DNA from: Spinactinospora alkalitolerans
Lineage (GTDB): Bacteria; Actinomycetota; Actinomycetes; Streptosporangiales; Streptosporangiaceae
Reading direction: 5' to 3'
Assembly: GCF_013408795.1 (NCBI RefSeq)
Contig: NZ_JACCCC010000001.1
Coordinates: forward strand, 1,612,001 to 1,676,000
Length of the DNA: 64,000 nt
The translations under genes were made by a program, and so were the position numbers. Positions 47,052 through 55,798 of the stretch are shown here, piece after piece. Position 1 is the stretch's first letter. Each line of letters begins with the position of its first letter. The notes beneath the pieces are model-generated. The model was not told where the DNA came from and searched no databases. It was given only the letters and a program-made list of their open reading frames with translations.

Positions 47052-49814
47052 GTGAACTCCGCCCCCCGACGCCTGCTCAGTCTCTTGGCGGGCGCCATCC
47101 TGCTGAGCGCGTTCGCGATCGCCCTACCCGCCACCGCCAACGCGGCCCCGGCCACCGACTGGAACAACTACGAGCGGATCACGCTGACCAAGAGCGTCGG
47201 CGAGCCGGTCGACATGGCGATCCTGCCCGACAAGCGGATCCTGCACACCGCGCGCGACGGCGACGTCCGGCTGACCGACCCCGGCACCGGTGTCACCAAG
47301 GTCGTCAACACGATCCCGGTCTACGCCAACTCCGAGGACGGTCTCCAGACGATCCACCTCGACCCGGACTTCGAGGAGAACAACTGGGTCTACGTCTACT
47401 ACGCCCCGCCGCTGGACACGCCGAGCGGGTCGGCCCCCAACCGGCTGCCCGAGGGGGAGGACGAGTCGTTCTGGGACACCTGGGAGGGCAACAACCGGCT
47501 CTCCCGGTTCACCTGGGACGAGCAGGCCGGCGCCCTCGACCTGTCCAGCGAGCAGACCATCATCGAGGTCGAGACCCAGCGCGGCCAGTGCTGCCACGTC
47601 GCCGGCGACATCGCCTTCGACTCCGAGGGCGACCTCTACCTGTCCACCGGTGACAACACCCCGGCCTCGGCCCCGGGCGCCAACGGCTACGCGCCCAACA
47701 ACGACGCCCCCGGCTACAACCCCGGCTACGACGCGCGCCGCTCCGCGGGCAACACCAACGACCTGCGCGGCAAGATCCTGCGCATCACCGTGCAGGAGGA
47801 CGGCTCCTACACCGTCCCCGAGGGCAACCTCTTCGAGCCGGGCACCGAGGGCACGCGCCCCGAGATCTACGTCATGGGCGTGCGCAACCCCTTCCGGATG
47901 ACCGTCGACCCCGAGACCGACGCCCTGATGTGGGGCGACTACGGTCCCGACGCGGGAACGGCCGATCCCGACCGCGGGCCCATGGGCTACGTGGAGTGGC
48001 AGTCCACGTCCGAGCCGCTCAACGCCGGCTGGCCCTACTGCCACGGCCCCAACGCCGAGTACAACGAGTGGGACTTCGCCACCGGCACCCCGGGCGAGTT
48101 CTTCGACTGCGACGCCCCGGTCAACAACTCGCACTGGAACACCGGCCTCACCGACATCCCCGTCCCCGCCACCGAGCCGCAGTTGTGGTACGGCGACTCA
48201 GACGACGACCAGCCATGGCCCGAGCTCACCGCCTTCGGCGGCGGCGGCCAGGGCCCCATGGGCGGCCCCGTGTACCACTACGACGCCGACAACCCCGCTC
48301 CCGGCAAGTTCCCCGAGCACTGGGACGGCAAGGCGTTCTTCGGCGAGTTCTCGCAGAACTACCTGGCGGCCCTGACCGTCGACGGTCCCGACGGATCCGT
48401 CTCCCAGATCGAGAACGTCCTGCCCAACGACCACCTCGACTCGATCGCGGCCCCACCCTGGCGCGGCATCATGGACATGGAGTTCGGCCCCGACGGCTCG
48501 CTCTACGTCCTGGAGTACGGCACCGGCTTCTTCACGGAGAACCCCGACGCCGGCCTCTACCGGATCGACTACGCCGAAGGCAACAAGACGCCCGCCGGGC
48601 AGTTCACGGCCACGCCGAGCTCCGGGCAGCCGCCGCTGACCGTGGAGTTCGACGCCTCGGCCTCCACCGACCCCGAAGGCGATGAGCTCACCTACGAGTG
48701 GGACTTCACCGGTGACGGCGAGTTCACCGCGACCGGCCCCACCGCCACCCACACCTACGAGGAGAAGGGCGAGTACTTCCCCCGGCTGCGCGTCACCGAC
48801 ACCTCCGGGAAGTTCAGCCTGGTGTCGGACACCGTCGTGGTCGGCAACACCGCCCCCGAGGTCACCCTGACCACGCCCGTCGACGGAGGCTTCTTCGACT
48901 GGGGCGACCCCGTCGCCTTCGACTCCACCATCACCGACCCCGAGGACGGCGACGCCGTCGACTGCGCCCGCGCCGCCTGGCAGTTCGGCATCGGGCACGA
49001 CAGCCACGCCCACCCCGGCGCCACGGGCGAGGGCTGCTCGGGGACCATCCCCACCCCCTCGGACTCCGACCACGGCGAGACCGAGAACACCTACGGCGTC
49101 TTCCTGCTGACCTACACCGACGGCGGAGCCGAAGGCGTCCCCGCCGCGACGGGCGAGGCGTCGCTCTACCTCACCCCGAAGCTGCGCGAGGCCGAGTGGG
49201 CCGGTGAGCTCAGCGGAGGCGAGATCGTCGACGACAGCGGCGCCAGCGGTCAGCGCAAGGTCGGCTCGCTGGCCGAGGGCGACTGGATCTCCTTCGACCG
49301 GTTCAACTTCACCGGGATCAGCGGCGTGACCCTGCGCGCCGCCTCGGAGGCCGGCGGCACCGTGTCGCTGCGCTGGAACGCCCCCGACGGGCCGGTGATC
49401 GGCGAGATCCCCGTCGATGCGACCGGCGGGGCCGGCGACTACGTCAGCGCCTCCACCTTCCTCGGCGACACCTCGGGGGAGACCGGAACGCTCTACGTCA
49501 CCACGACCGGCGGCGTCGACCTGGACTCGCTGCTCTTCCGCGGCCACGGGGTCGCCGAGCCGGCCGCGGCCGGCGACGGGCTGGACGCCCTGGCGACCGC
49601 GGTCGCCGACGCCGACCTGGACCGCAGGGTCGAGAAGCGGCTGGCCAACAAGGTCGACGTGGCCGTGCGGCACCACGACGGCGGCAGGGCCGAACCCGCG
49701 GTCGCACAACTGGAGGAGTTCCAGGACATGGCTCGCGCCGACGTGCCCGACTCCGCTCTCGCCGAGGAGCTGTTCTGGAAGGCCCAAGGGGTGATCGAGA
49801 GCCTCGGCGACTGA
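47052..49814 (+). CDS. Secreted PQQ-dependent sugar dehydrogenase with PKD and carbohydrate-binding modules
   Basis: A 920-residue exoprotein. It has a signal peptide (cleavage near ANA-APATD, about 32) and a six-bladed glucose/sorbosone dehydrogenase propeller (about 40-495, with GQCCHVAGDIAFDSEGDLYLSTGDNT and VMGVRNPFRM). A PKD domain (about 515-600, FDASASTDPEGDELTYEWDFTGDG), a CBM6-like beta-sandwich (about 710-835) and a C-terminal helical domain resembling FIMAH (about 840-920) follow. It would oxidise a sugar outside the cell if PQQ is available. The GTG start has AAGGAG 6 nt upstream. A 138-nt gap separates it from the isomerase gene. Confidence 0.87.
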   Translation: MNSAPRRLLSLLAGAILLSAFAIALPATANAAPATDWNNYERITLTKSVGEPVDMAILPDKRILHTARDGDVRLTDPGTGVTKVVNTIPVYANSEDGLQTIHLDPDFEENNWVYVYYAPPLDTPSGSAPNRLPEGEDESFWDTWEGNNRLSRFTWDEQAGALDLSSEQTIIEVETQRGQCCHVAGDIAFDSEGDLYLSTGDNTPASAPGANGYAPNNDAPGYNPGYDARRSAGNTNDLRGKILRITVQEDGSYTVPEGNLFEPGTEGTRPEIYVMGVRNPFRMTVDPETDALMWGDYGPDAGTADPDRGPMGYVEWQSTSEPLNAGWPYCHGPNAEYNEWDFATGTPGEFFDCDAPVNNSHWNTGLTDIPVPATEPQLWYGDSDDDQPWPELTAFGGGGQGPMGGPVYHYDADNPAPGKFPEHWDGKAFFGEFSQNYLAALTVDGPDGSVSQIENVLPNDHLDSIAAPPWRGIMDMEFGPDGSLYVLEYGTGFFTENPDAGLYRIDYAEGNKTPAGQFTATPSSGQPPLTVEFDASASTDPEGDELTYEWDFTGDGEFTATGPTATHTYEEKGEYFPRLRVTDTSGKFSLVSDTVVVGNTAPEVTLTTPVDGGFFDWGDPVAFDSTITDPEDGDAVDCARAAWQFGIGHDSHAHPGATGEGCSGTIPTPSDSDHGETENTYGVFLLTYTDGGAEGVPAATGEASLYLTPKLREAEWAGELSGGEIVDDSGASGQRKVGSLAEGDWISFDRFNFTGISGVTLRAASEAGGTVSLRWNAPDGPVIGEIPVDATGGAGDYVSASTFLGDTSGETGTLYVTTTGGVDLDSLLFRGHGVAEPAAAGDGLDALATAVADADLDRRVEKRLANKVDVAVRHHDGGRAEPAVAQLEEFQDMARADVPDSALAEELFWKAQGVIESLGD

Positions 49815-49836
49815 TCGGCCCGTACCATTGTCCGAC

Positions 49837-49867
49837 GCCGCTCGGGCGGCACAACCGCCCGAGCGGC
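49837..49867 (+). terminator. Terminator after the dehydrogenase gene
   Basis: Perfect 13-bp inverted repeat GCCGCTCGGGCGG / CCGCCCGAGCGGC with a 5-nt loop, 22 nt after the stop. Confidence 0.8.
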
Positions 49868-49925
49868 ACCCCAGGTGCTCCGGCGCCGCCATCCCCCATC
49901 GCGGTCTCCTCCAGAAAGGGAACCC

Positions 49926-50900
49926 ATGAAGCTCCGCAGCATCGCAGCCACGACGACCACGACGGCACTGCTCACCCTCTGCGGCGGCGCGTTCCTCGCC
50001 GCTCCGGCAGCCGCCGACCTGGTCACCTCCTGCAACGGGCAGGGCGGCGCCGTCACCGTCCCCGGCGACCTCGTCGTCCCCGCCGGCAAGTCCTGCACGC
50101 TGACCGGAACCACCGTCGAGGGCGACGTCACCGTGCGGGCCGGCGCCGACCTCGTCGTCAAGGGCGGCACCTTCAAGGGCAAGGTCATCGTCCGGGAGGA
50201 CGGCTACCTCGACACCACCGACACCGAGATCAGCGGGGCCGTGACCGCGCGCAGTGCCTTCGGCGCCTACCTGGAGGACAGCGAGCTGTCCGCCAACCTG
50301 CGCGCGGTCGCCGTCGACGGATCGACCGTGCAGGGCTTCGTGTTCTCCATCGGCTCCAGCGTCGACGGCAACGTCAACGCCAGAACCGGCGACCTCTTCG
50401 CGGAGTCCTCCACCATCGGCGGCGACTTCACCGGTGACGGCACCGGCTACACCGACCTCTACGACAGCGTGGTCGACGGCGACCTCAGGGTCGCCGGCAA
50501 CGCCCACGGCAGCATCTTCTGCGGCGGCGAGGTCTACGGCGACGCCACCTACACCGGCAACTCCGACACCGTGCAGATCGGCTCCGACGGCCCCGTCGCC
50601 GGCTGCTCGGCGACCAGCTACTGGCACAACAACGTGACCGTGAAGGGCAACACCGCCACCGTCCACATCGACGACAACATCATCCGCGGCGACCTGACCG
50701 CCCGCGACAACGACCCCGTCGCGTTGGCCGGGCAGGACAACCGCGTGCGTGGGACGATCAACGGAGAGCTGGGCGAGATCGGCTCGGCGCAGGCCCGCAC
50801 CCTCTCCGTGCAGGAGCGCTCCGAGGGACTGGAGGCCAAGGCCGACGACCGCCGCGAGGCGGCCGAAGCCGAGGCGGAGAAGGCCGGTCAGGCGTTCTGA
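49926..50900 (+). CDS. Secreted beta-solenoid protein of unknown function
   Basis: A 324-residue protein with a signal peptide (cleavage near AAA-DLVTS, about 31). The body consists of short repeats of the type (G)xxVxGxVxVRxGAxLxVxGGxFxGxVxV, with many Gly-Asp/Asn and Val positions, as expected for a right-handed beta-helix. A few cysteines (TSCNGQ, KSCTLTG, FCGGEV, AGCSATS) may form disulfides. The last about 40 residues are a charged helix (EAAEAEAEKAG). I recognise no enzyme motif. It lies in its own unit between two terminators. Confidence 0.72.
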   Translation: MKLRSIAATTTTTALLTLCGGAFLAAPAAADLVTSCNGQGGAVTVPGDLVVPAGKSCTLTGTTVEGDVTVRAGADLVVKGGTFKGKVIVREDGYLDTTDTEISGAVTARSAFGAYLEDSELSANLRAVAVDGSTVQGFVFSIGSSVDGNVNARTGDLFAESSTIGGDFTGDGTGYTDLYDSVVDGDLRVAGNAHGSIFCGGEVYGDATYTGNSDTVQIGSDGPVAGCSATSYWHNNVTVKGNTATVHIDDNIIRGDLTARDNDPVALAGQDNRVRGTINGELGEIGSAQARTLSVQERSEGLEAKADDRREAAEAEAEKAGQAF

Positions 50901-50924
50901 CCCCGGCACTTCTCGAGCACCGGA

Positions 50925-50953
50925 CGGGCCCCCGCCGCCGCGGCGGGGGCCCG
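50925..50953 (+). terminator. Terminator after the beta-solenoid gene
   Basis: Perfect 13-bp inverted repeat CGGGCCCCCGCCG / CGGCGGGGGCCCG with a 3-nt loop. Confidence 0.8.
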
Positions 50954-50991
50954 ATCGGTGCCCGGCGCGACACAACGGCAAGGGGTGCTGA

Positions 50992-52254
50992 TTGACCGGG
51001 GGAGACAGGGGGAGCGGGTCCGCCGTCGCCGGGATGCCGGTGTGGCAGGATGCTCACGTGGCAGCAATGCTCGCGAGCAGGGCGGAGACCCGGACCCAGG
51101 CGAGGATCCTGCGGCTGCTCCGCGACGAGGGGCCGCTGTCCCGCGCCGAGCTCGCCGACCGCCTCCAGGTGTCGCGGACCACCATCGCGGCCGAGGTCGG
51201 CCGGCTCACCGAGCTCGAACTCGCCGGGGACGCCGGACCCGCCACCTCGCGCGGCGGCCGCCGCTCCACCATCGTCGACTTCCGCGCCGACCTGAGGTTC
51301 GCCGGCGTCGACATCGGCGCCACCTCGCTGGGCGTCGCCATCACCGACGGGCGGCTGCGCGTCCTGGCCAAGGCCGCCGAGGAGATCGACGTCCGCGAGG
51401 GCCCCGAGAGCGTGCTGCCCACCGCCCTGCGCATCACCAGGGAACTCCTGGCCGAGCAGGAGAGCCCGCACCGGCTGGTCGGCGCGGGGGTCGGGGTGCC
51501 GGGGCCGGTCGACTTCGACCGCGGAGTCCCGGTGTCACCGCCGATCATGCCGGGCTGGGACGGCTACCCGGTCCGCGACGCGATGGCGCGCGAGCTGGGC
51601 TGCCCGGTGCTGCTGGACAACGACGTCAACGTGATGACGCTGGGCGAGCAGCACTCCGGGGTGGCGCGCTCGGCGCAGAACTTCCTCTTCGTCAAGATCG
51701 GCACGGGCATCGGCTGCGGGATCATGGTCGGCGGGCACATGTACCGCGGGGTGGACGGCTGCGCGGGCGACATCGGCCACATCACCGTCGAGGAGTCCGG
51801 GCCGATCTGCGCGTGCGGGGAGAAGGGCTGCCTGGAGGCGGTGTTCGGCGGCGCCGCGCTGGCCCGCGACGCCACCGCGGCCGCCCGCGCGGGGCGCTCC
51901 CGGGTGCTGCTGGACATGCTGGGGGAGCGGGGGGAGCTCACCGCGGTCGACGTCGGCGCCGCGGCGGCCCGCGGCGACGCGTGCTCGGTGCAGATGGTGC
52001 GCGAGGGCGGCCGCAGGGTCGGCCTCACGCTCGCCGGCCTGGTCTCCTTCATCAACCCCGGGCTGATCGTCATCGGCGGGCGGGTGGCCAACCTCGGGCA
52101 CCTGCTGCTGTCGGAGATCCGCGGCGTGGTCTACCGGCGCTCGCTGCCGCTGGCCACCGGCAACATGCCGATCGTGCTGAGTGAACTGGGCGACGACGCC
52201 GGAGTGGTGGGCGCCGCCCGCATGGTCAGCGACGCCCTCTACGCGGTGGAGTGA
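50992..52254 (+). CDS. ROK-family transcriptional regulator
   Basis: About 420 residues: an N-terminal winged helix (TRTQARILRLLRDEGPLSRAELADRLQVSRTTIAAEV, about 35-90), then a sugar-kinase-like ROK domain. That domain has the ATP-site-like DIGATSLGVAI, the catalytic-type LDNDVNVMTLGE and a zinc site, CACGEKGCLE. ROK repressors respond to sugars and often control neighbouring sugar-use genes. I use TTG 50992 (AAGGGG 7 nt upstream); ATG 51034, GTG 51058 and ATG 51067 are in-frame alternatives. It could regulate the isomerase/dehydrogenase genes or the ebo operon; no binding site was proven. Confidence 0.87.
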   Translation: MTGGDRGSGSAVAGMPVWQDAHVAAMLASRAETRTQARILRLLRDEGPLSRAELADRLQVSRTTIAAEVGRLTELELAGDAGPATSRGGRRSTIVDFRADLRFAGVDIGATSLGVAITDGRLRVLAKAAEEIDVREGPESVLPTALRITRELLAEQESPHRLVGAGVGVPGPVDFDRGVPVSPPIMPGWDGYPVRDAMARELGCPVLLDNDVNVMTLGEQHSGVARSAQNFLFVKIGTGIGCGIMVGGHMYRGVDGCAGDIGHITVEESGPICACGEKGCLEAVFGGAALARDATAAARAGRSRVLLDMLGERGELTAVDVGAAAARGDACSVQMVREGGRRVGLTLAGLVSFINPGLIVIGGRVANLGHLLLSEIRGVVYRRSLPLATGNMPIVLSELGDDAGVVGAARMVSDALYAVE

Positions 52255-52300
52255 GCGGCCAGGGGAGCGCGGCCGCGGTCCCTCTCCCGGTCGGGCCGTC

Positions 52301-53353
52301 TCAGGCGGTGCCGTTGCCGCCGCCGTCGCGGCGCCCGGCGCCCTTCCAGCGGTCGGCCACCGTGTCGAACAGCTTGCCGCCGGCGCTGGCCGCGCTGCCG
52401 GCCACGTCGCGCAGGGTGCCCACCAGCGGGTCGGCCGTGCGCTCCCAGGACTCCTGGTAGGACTTCGCCGCGTTGCGGGCCTCCTCGCCGATGGAGGCGT
52501 CGGTGTCGGTGTCGCGGCGCGGGTAGTCGCCGCCCAGGATGCGCCGGTAGGAGCCGTCGCTGATCCAGCGGTCCAGCTCGGCGAGGCGGATCACGGCGAA
52601 GGGGTGGGTCTGGCCCACCAGGTTGAGCAGCTTCAGCAGGCCGTCGCGGGCGTCGCCGCCGCGGTCGTACTCGCGCGCCTGCTCCAGGAACGCGTCGGTG
52701 TTCATCTCGGCCAGCCGGGAGCCGCCGGCCAGCTTCATCAGCGCGCGCTTGGCGGCATCGGGGTCCTGGGCGGCGAGCAGGCCGGCGCGGTCGCACGACA
52801 GCTCCGACTTGCGGTACCACTCCTCCAGCGCCGCGACGATCGCGCGGATGCCGATGTAGCCGAGCGGGATCCAGGCGACCCGTGCCGCCAGCCCGATCAG
52901 GGCCAGCAGCATGGTGCGGTAGACGGCGTGCCCGGACAGGATGTGGCCGACCTCGTGGCCGACGACGAAGCGCTGCTCCTCGGCGTCGAGGAGGTCGAAC
53001 AGCCCGGTCGTCATGACGATGAACGGCTTGCTGCTGCCGATCGCCATGGCGTTGGGCCGCGGATTCTGCTGGATGTAGAGCTCGGGGACCTCGTCCAGGT
53101 CCAGGACGTAGGCGGCGTCGCGGACGTAGTCGTGGACCTCGGGGAACTGCTGCTCGCTCACCCGCACGGAGCTGGAGAGGAACATCAGGCGCAGTGCGCG
53201 CTCGTTGAACAGGCCCGAGAGCCGTTTGAAGACCTCGTCGAACCCCCGCAGCGACCGCAACGCGACCAGTGCGCCGCGATCGGCCGGGTGCTCGTAGGCT
53301 CGGGAGGAGATGGCGGTGAGTCGGACGCGGGTGCGGTCGGGAGAGTTGGCCAT
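52301..53353 (-). CDS. M48-family zinc metalloprotease
   Basis: A 350-residue protein with the zinc motif HEVGH (about residue 134-138), a hydrophobic segment right after it (LLALIGLAARVAWIPLGYIGI, about 147-168) and a downstream Glu in WYRKSELSCDRAG that would be the third ligand. The C-terminal about 70 residues are polar and Gly-rich. It resembles HtpX/Ste24-type proteases, here with only one clear membrane region. It points away from nadD and is probably monocistronic. Confidence 0.85.
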   Translation of the reverse strand: MANSPDRTRVRLTAISSRAYEHPADRGALVALRSLRGFDEVFKRLSGLFNERALRLMFLSSSVRVSEQQFPEVHDYVRDAAYVLDLDEVPELYIQQNPRPNAMAIGSSKPFIVMTTGLFDLLDAEEQRFVVGHEVGHILSGHAVYRTMLLALIGLAARVAWIPLGYIGIRAIVAALEEWYRKSELSCDRAGLLAAQDPDAAKRALMKLAGGSRLAEMNTDAFLEQAREYDRGGDARDGLLKLLNLVGQTHPFAVIRLAELDRWISDGSYRRILGGDYPRRDTDTDASIGEEARNAAKSYQESWERTADPLVGTLRDVAGSAASAGGKLFDTVADRWKGAGRRDGGGNGTA

Positions 53354-53497
53354 GTCGGCATGCTATGTCGCCATCAGGGGCCGCGCCACGATTTCCGGTA
53401 TCGAGATATGACGCGTTTCTGCCCGCGGGTGCGGGGCGCCCGCTGGAGGGGTACGCGGGTACTTGCGGCGACGTGTGGGGGTAGGGGTGGAATAGCG

Positions 53498-53511
53498 CCG
53501 ATGTGCATCGG
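53498..53511. promoter_or_regulatory. 14-bp palindrome upstream of nadD
   Basis: CCGATG-TG-CATCGG, about 57 bp before the nadD start in the 214-bp divergent gap. It is a possible operator; no regulator is assigned. Confidence 0.3.
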
Positions 53512-53567
53512 GTTAATCTCGGCGTTGACCACGAATCCCGACAGCGGGGCCGAAACGGAGCAGCAGG

Positions 53568-54230
53568 GTGCCGAACGAACCGACGAGCACGTCCGAGGCG
53601 GCCGAGGGAGGCCGGTCCCGCCCGCGCCGCGTGGGCATCATGGGCGGCACATTCGATCCCATCCACCACGGCCACCTGGTGGCCGGCAGCGAGGTCGCAC
53701 ATCTGTTCCACCTCGACGAGGTGGTGTTCGTGCCCACCGGGCAGCCGTGGCAGAAGGAGACCGGCAAGGTCACCCCGGCCGAGCACCGGTACCTGATGAC
53801 GGTGATCGCCACCGCGGAGAACCCGCAGTTCCGGGTCAGCCGCATCGAGGTCGACCGGGCGGGGCCGACCTACACCATCGACACGCTGCGCGAGATGCGC
53901 GACATCCTCGGCCCCGATGTGGAGCTGTTCTTCATCACCGGGGCCGACGCGCTGGGCGCTATCCTGAGCTGGCGCAATGTGGACGAGCTCTTCGAGCTCG
54001 CACATTTCGTAGGCTGTAACCGTCCCGGGCATCGGCTCACCGATACCGGACTGCCCGACGGCAAGGTCAGTCTCGTGGAGATCCCCGCGTTGGCCATCTC
54101 CTCGACCGAGTGTCGGGAACGCGTCCGCAAGGGCGAACCCATCTGGTACCTGGTGCCCGACGGCATCGTCCGCTACATCAACAAGACCGGGCTCTACCTC
54201 GACGATCGGGTGATGGACGGCACGCCGTGA
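53568..54230 (+). CDS. nadD: Nicotinate-nucleotide adenylyltransferase
   Basis: A 220-residue nucleotidyltransferase that makes nicotinate adenine dinucleotide from NaMN and ATP. It shows [16 protein letters not shown] (the GTFDPxHxGH motif, about 23-37) and the C-terminal [13 protein letters not shown] (ISSTxxR motif). An N-terminal extension of about 20 polar residues is present. The GTG has GGAG 7 nt upstream. It starts the nadD-rsfS-phosphatase unit, which resumes the conserved core order after the accessory island. Confidence 0.95.
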   Translation: MPNEPTSTSEAAEGGRSRPRRVGIMGGTFDPIHHGHLVAGSEVAHLFHLDEVVFVPTGQPWQKETGKVTPAEHRYLMTVIATAENPQFRVSRIEVDRAGPTYTIDTLREMRDILGPDVELFFITGADALGAILSWRNVDELFELAHFVGCNRPGHRLTDTGLPDGKVSLVEIPALAISSTECRERVRKGEPIWYLVPDGIVRYINKTGLYLDDRVMDGTP

Positions 54231-54291
54231 CGGCCGTCCGCGCGAGACGCCCCGCCGTCGAGGCAGACCCAGGGGAGGCAGCTAGCACATC

Positions 54292-54696
54292 GTGACCGCC
54301 ACGGACAGGGCCGTCGAGCTCGTGAACATCGCCGCCGAGGCCGCGGCCGACAGACTCGCCCAGGAGATCGTCGCCTACGACGTCAGCGACCAGCTCGTCA
54401 TCACCGACGCGTTCGTCCTGTGCTCCGCGCCCAACGACCGCCAGGTGCGCTCCATCGTCGACGAGGTCGAGGACCGCCTCCGCACGGCCGGAGCCAAGCC
54501 GGTGCGCCGCGAAGGGGAGCGCGACGGCCGCTGGGTGCTGCTGGACTACGTCGAGGTCGTCGTGCACATCCAGCACGAGGAGGAGCGCGGCTTCTACGGC
54601 CTGGAGCGGCTGTGGAAGGACTGCCCCGAGATCACCCTCCCCGACACCGCCAAGGGCGCGGTGCGCGAGGCCGAGGGCTCCGGCGACGGCTCCTAG
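54292..54696 (+). CDS. rsfS: Ribosomal silencing factor RsfS
   Basis: A 134-residue protein of the RsfS/Iojap family that binds L14 and blocks subunit joining in starvation. It shows VITDAFVLCSAPNDRQVRSIVDEVED and WVLLDYVEVVVHIQHEEERGFYGLERLW, the hallmark C-terminal block. The GTG start lies about 13 nt after GGAGG, a slightly long spacing. It is in the usual place after nadD; an LCP-family gene that I recall in Streptomyces between the two is not present. Confidence 0.95.
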   Translation: MTATDRAVELVNIAAEAAADRLAQEIVAYDVSDQLVITDAFVLCSAPNDRQVRSIVDEVEDRLRTAGAKPVRREGERDGRWVLLDYVEVVVHIQHEEERGFYGLERLWKDCPEITLPDTAKGAVREAEGSGDGS

Positions 54697-54785
54697 GAGC
54701 CGTCGCCCCCGCCCGCTCCCGGGGCGCCGGACGATTCCCAGCGGCCGGGAGCGAGGCGGCCGCGAGTTGTGAGAAGTGAGGCCCT

Positions 54786-55412
54786 GTGACCGAGACCCGT
54801 CGCGTCGTCTGCTGGCGGCACGGCCAGACGTCGTGGAATCTGGAGAAGCGCTTCCAGGGGCAGACCGACATCCCGTTGGACCGGACCGGGGCGGCCCAGG
54901 CCGAGCACGCCGCCCGGCTCCTCACCGCCCTGGGGCCCGACGCGATCGTCGCCTCCGACCTGAGCCGGGCGGCCGACACCGCTGCGGCCCTGGCCCGCCG
55001 CACGGGGCTGCCGGTGGAGCACGACAAGGGGCTGCGGGAGCGCTCCGGCGGGCAGTGGGAGGGGCTGACCGGGACCGAGATCCGGGAGCGCTGGCCCGAG
55101 CGCTACGGGAACATGGACATCCCCGACGGCGAGGAGATGACCGCCGTCGGCAAGCGGGTGGCCGAGGTGATCGGCCGCGGCCTGGAGAAGGTGCCGGCCG
55201 ACGGGGTCCTGGTGGTCGTCAGCCACGGCGCAGCGCTGCGCGCCGGCATCAACCGGATGCTGGGCCTGCCGGCGGAGTACCGCGAGGTGCTGGGGCCCCT
55301 CGGCAACTGCTCGTGGTCGGTGCTCGGCCCGCTGCGCTCGGGCGGCTGGCGGCTGCTGGAGCACAACGCGGCGAGCCTGCCCGAGGAGCGCGTGCTCGGC
55401 GACGACCGCTAG
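54786..55412 (+). CDS. Histidine phosphatase superfamily protein (phosphoglycerate mutase-like)
   Basis: A 208-residue protein with the catalytic RHGQTSWN motif (about 11-18), the acid residue region LRERSGGQWEG and the second histidine in VVVSHGAALR. Proteins at this position after rsfS are usually cofactor-dependent-type phosphatases, in some actinobacteria assigned to glucosyl-3-phosphoglycerate dephosphorylation. The sequence alone does not settle the substrate. Confidence 0.88.
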   Translation: MTETRRVVCWRHGQTSWNLEKRFQGQTDIPLDRTGAAQAEHAARLLTALGPDAIVASDLSRAADTAAALARRTGLPVEHDKGLRERSGGQWEGLTGTEIRERWPERYGNMDIPDGEEMTAVGKRVAEVIGRGLEKVPADGVLVVVSHGAALRAGINRMLGLPAEYREVLGPLGNCSWSVLGPLRSGGWRLLEHNAASLPEERVLGDDR

Positions 55413-55583
55413 ATCGCTGATGGGAGAGGGCTGGGATCGTCTCCGGTCCCTGCTGTGGTCGCGCGGGCTCGGTGGGGCTGTTGTCGGGCGCGAAGCGTCC
55501 GGCGACGCGAAAGGTGGCGGGATCGCCGCCGCTCAAGGCCCCGGCCGTCTATGGCGGGCGACCGGCACGGACAAGTGCGGCGG

Positions 55584-55633
55584 GACCTTTAGCGCCGCAG
55601 GCGCCGGCGCGCTGACGGCAGCCTCCCCAGGTC
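55584..55633 (+). repeat. Palindromic intergenic repeat, copy C
   Basis: GACCTTTAGCGCC start, GCGCGCTGACGGCAGCCT core and an AGGTC end. It matches copy B at about 37 of 41 positions over the left part. The inner stem has an A-T to G-C double change that keeps pairing. Confidence 0.75.
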
Positions 55634-55722
55634 ATGCGGTGGTGAACGAAAGAACTCCGGCCACAGCCCTCCAACCCCACGGTCGGTACATCTAACCGGG
55701 CCGTCCGGTCGGGCGGATTCGT

Positions 55723-55752
55723 TTCGACGAACCGCGTGGATTCCGCTATCGT
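55723..55752 (+). promoter_or_regulatory. Candidate promoter of the first tRNA-Ala
   Basis: TTCGAC (55723-55728) and TATCGT (55747-55752), 18-nt spacer, about 47 nt before the tRNA. Confidence 0.4.
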
Positions 55753-55798
55753 TCAGGGAGTCGGCACGGGGAACACCCTGCGGCGGACTTCCCGATCG

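Larger units (their letters stand above)
55413..55798. other. Non-coding region between the phosphatase gene and tRNA-Ala
   Basis: It contains repeat copy C (55584-55633), a nearby degenerate GCGAAAGGT half (about 55508) in inverted orientation, and the tRNA-Ala promoter near 55723-55752. I see no credible gene. Confidence 0.6.

Noticed and set aside
48198-50981. 927-residue minus-strand ORF opposite the dehydrogenase and beta-solenoid genes
   Set aside because: Low-complexity Gly/Val/Ala shadow spanning two real genes and their terminators.
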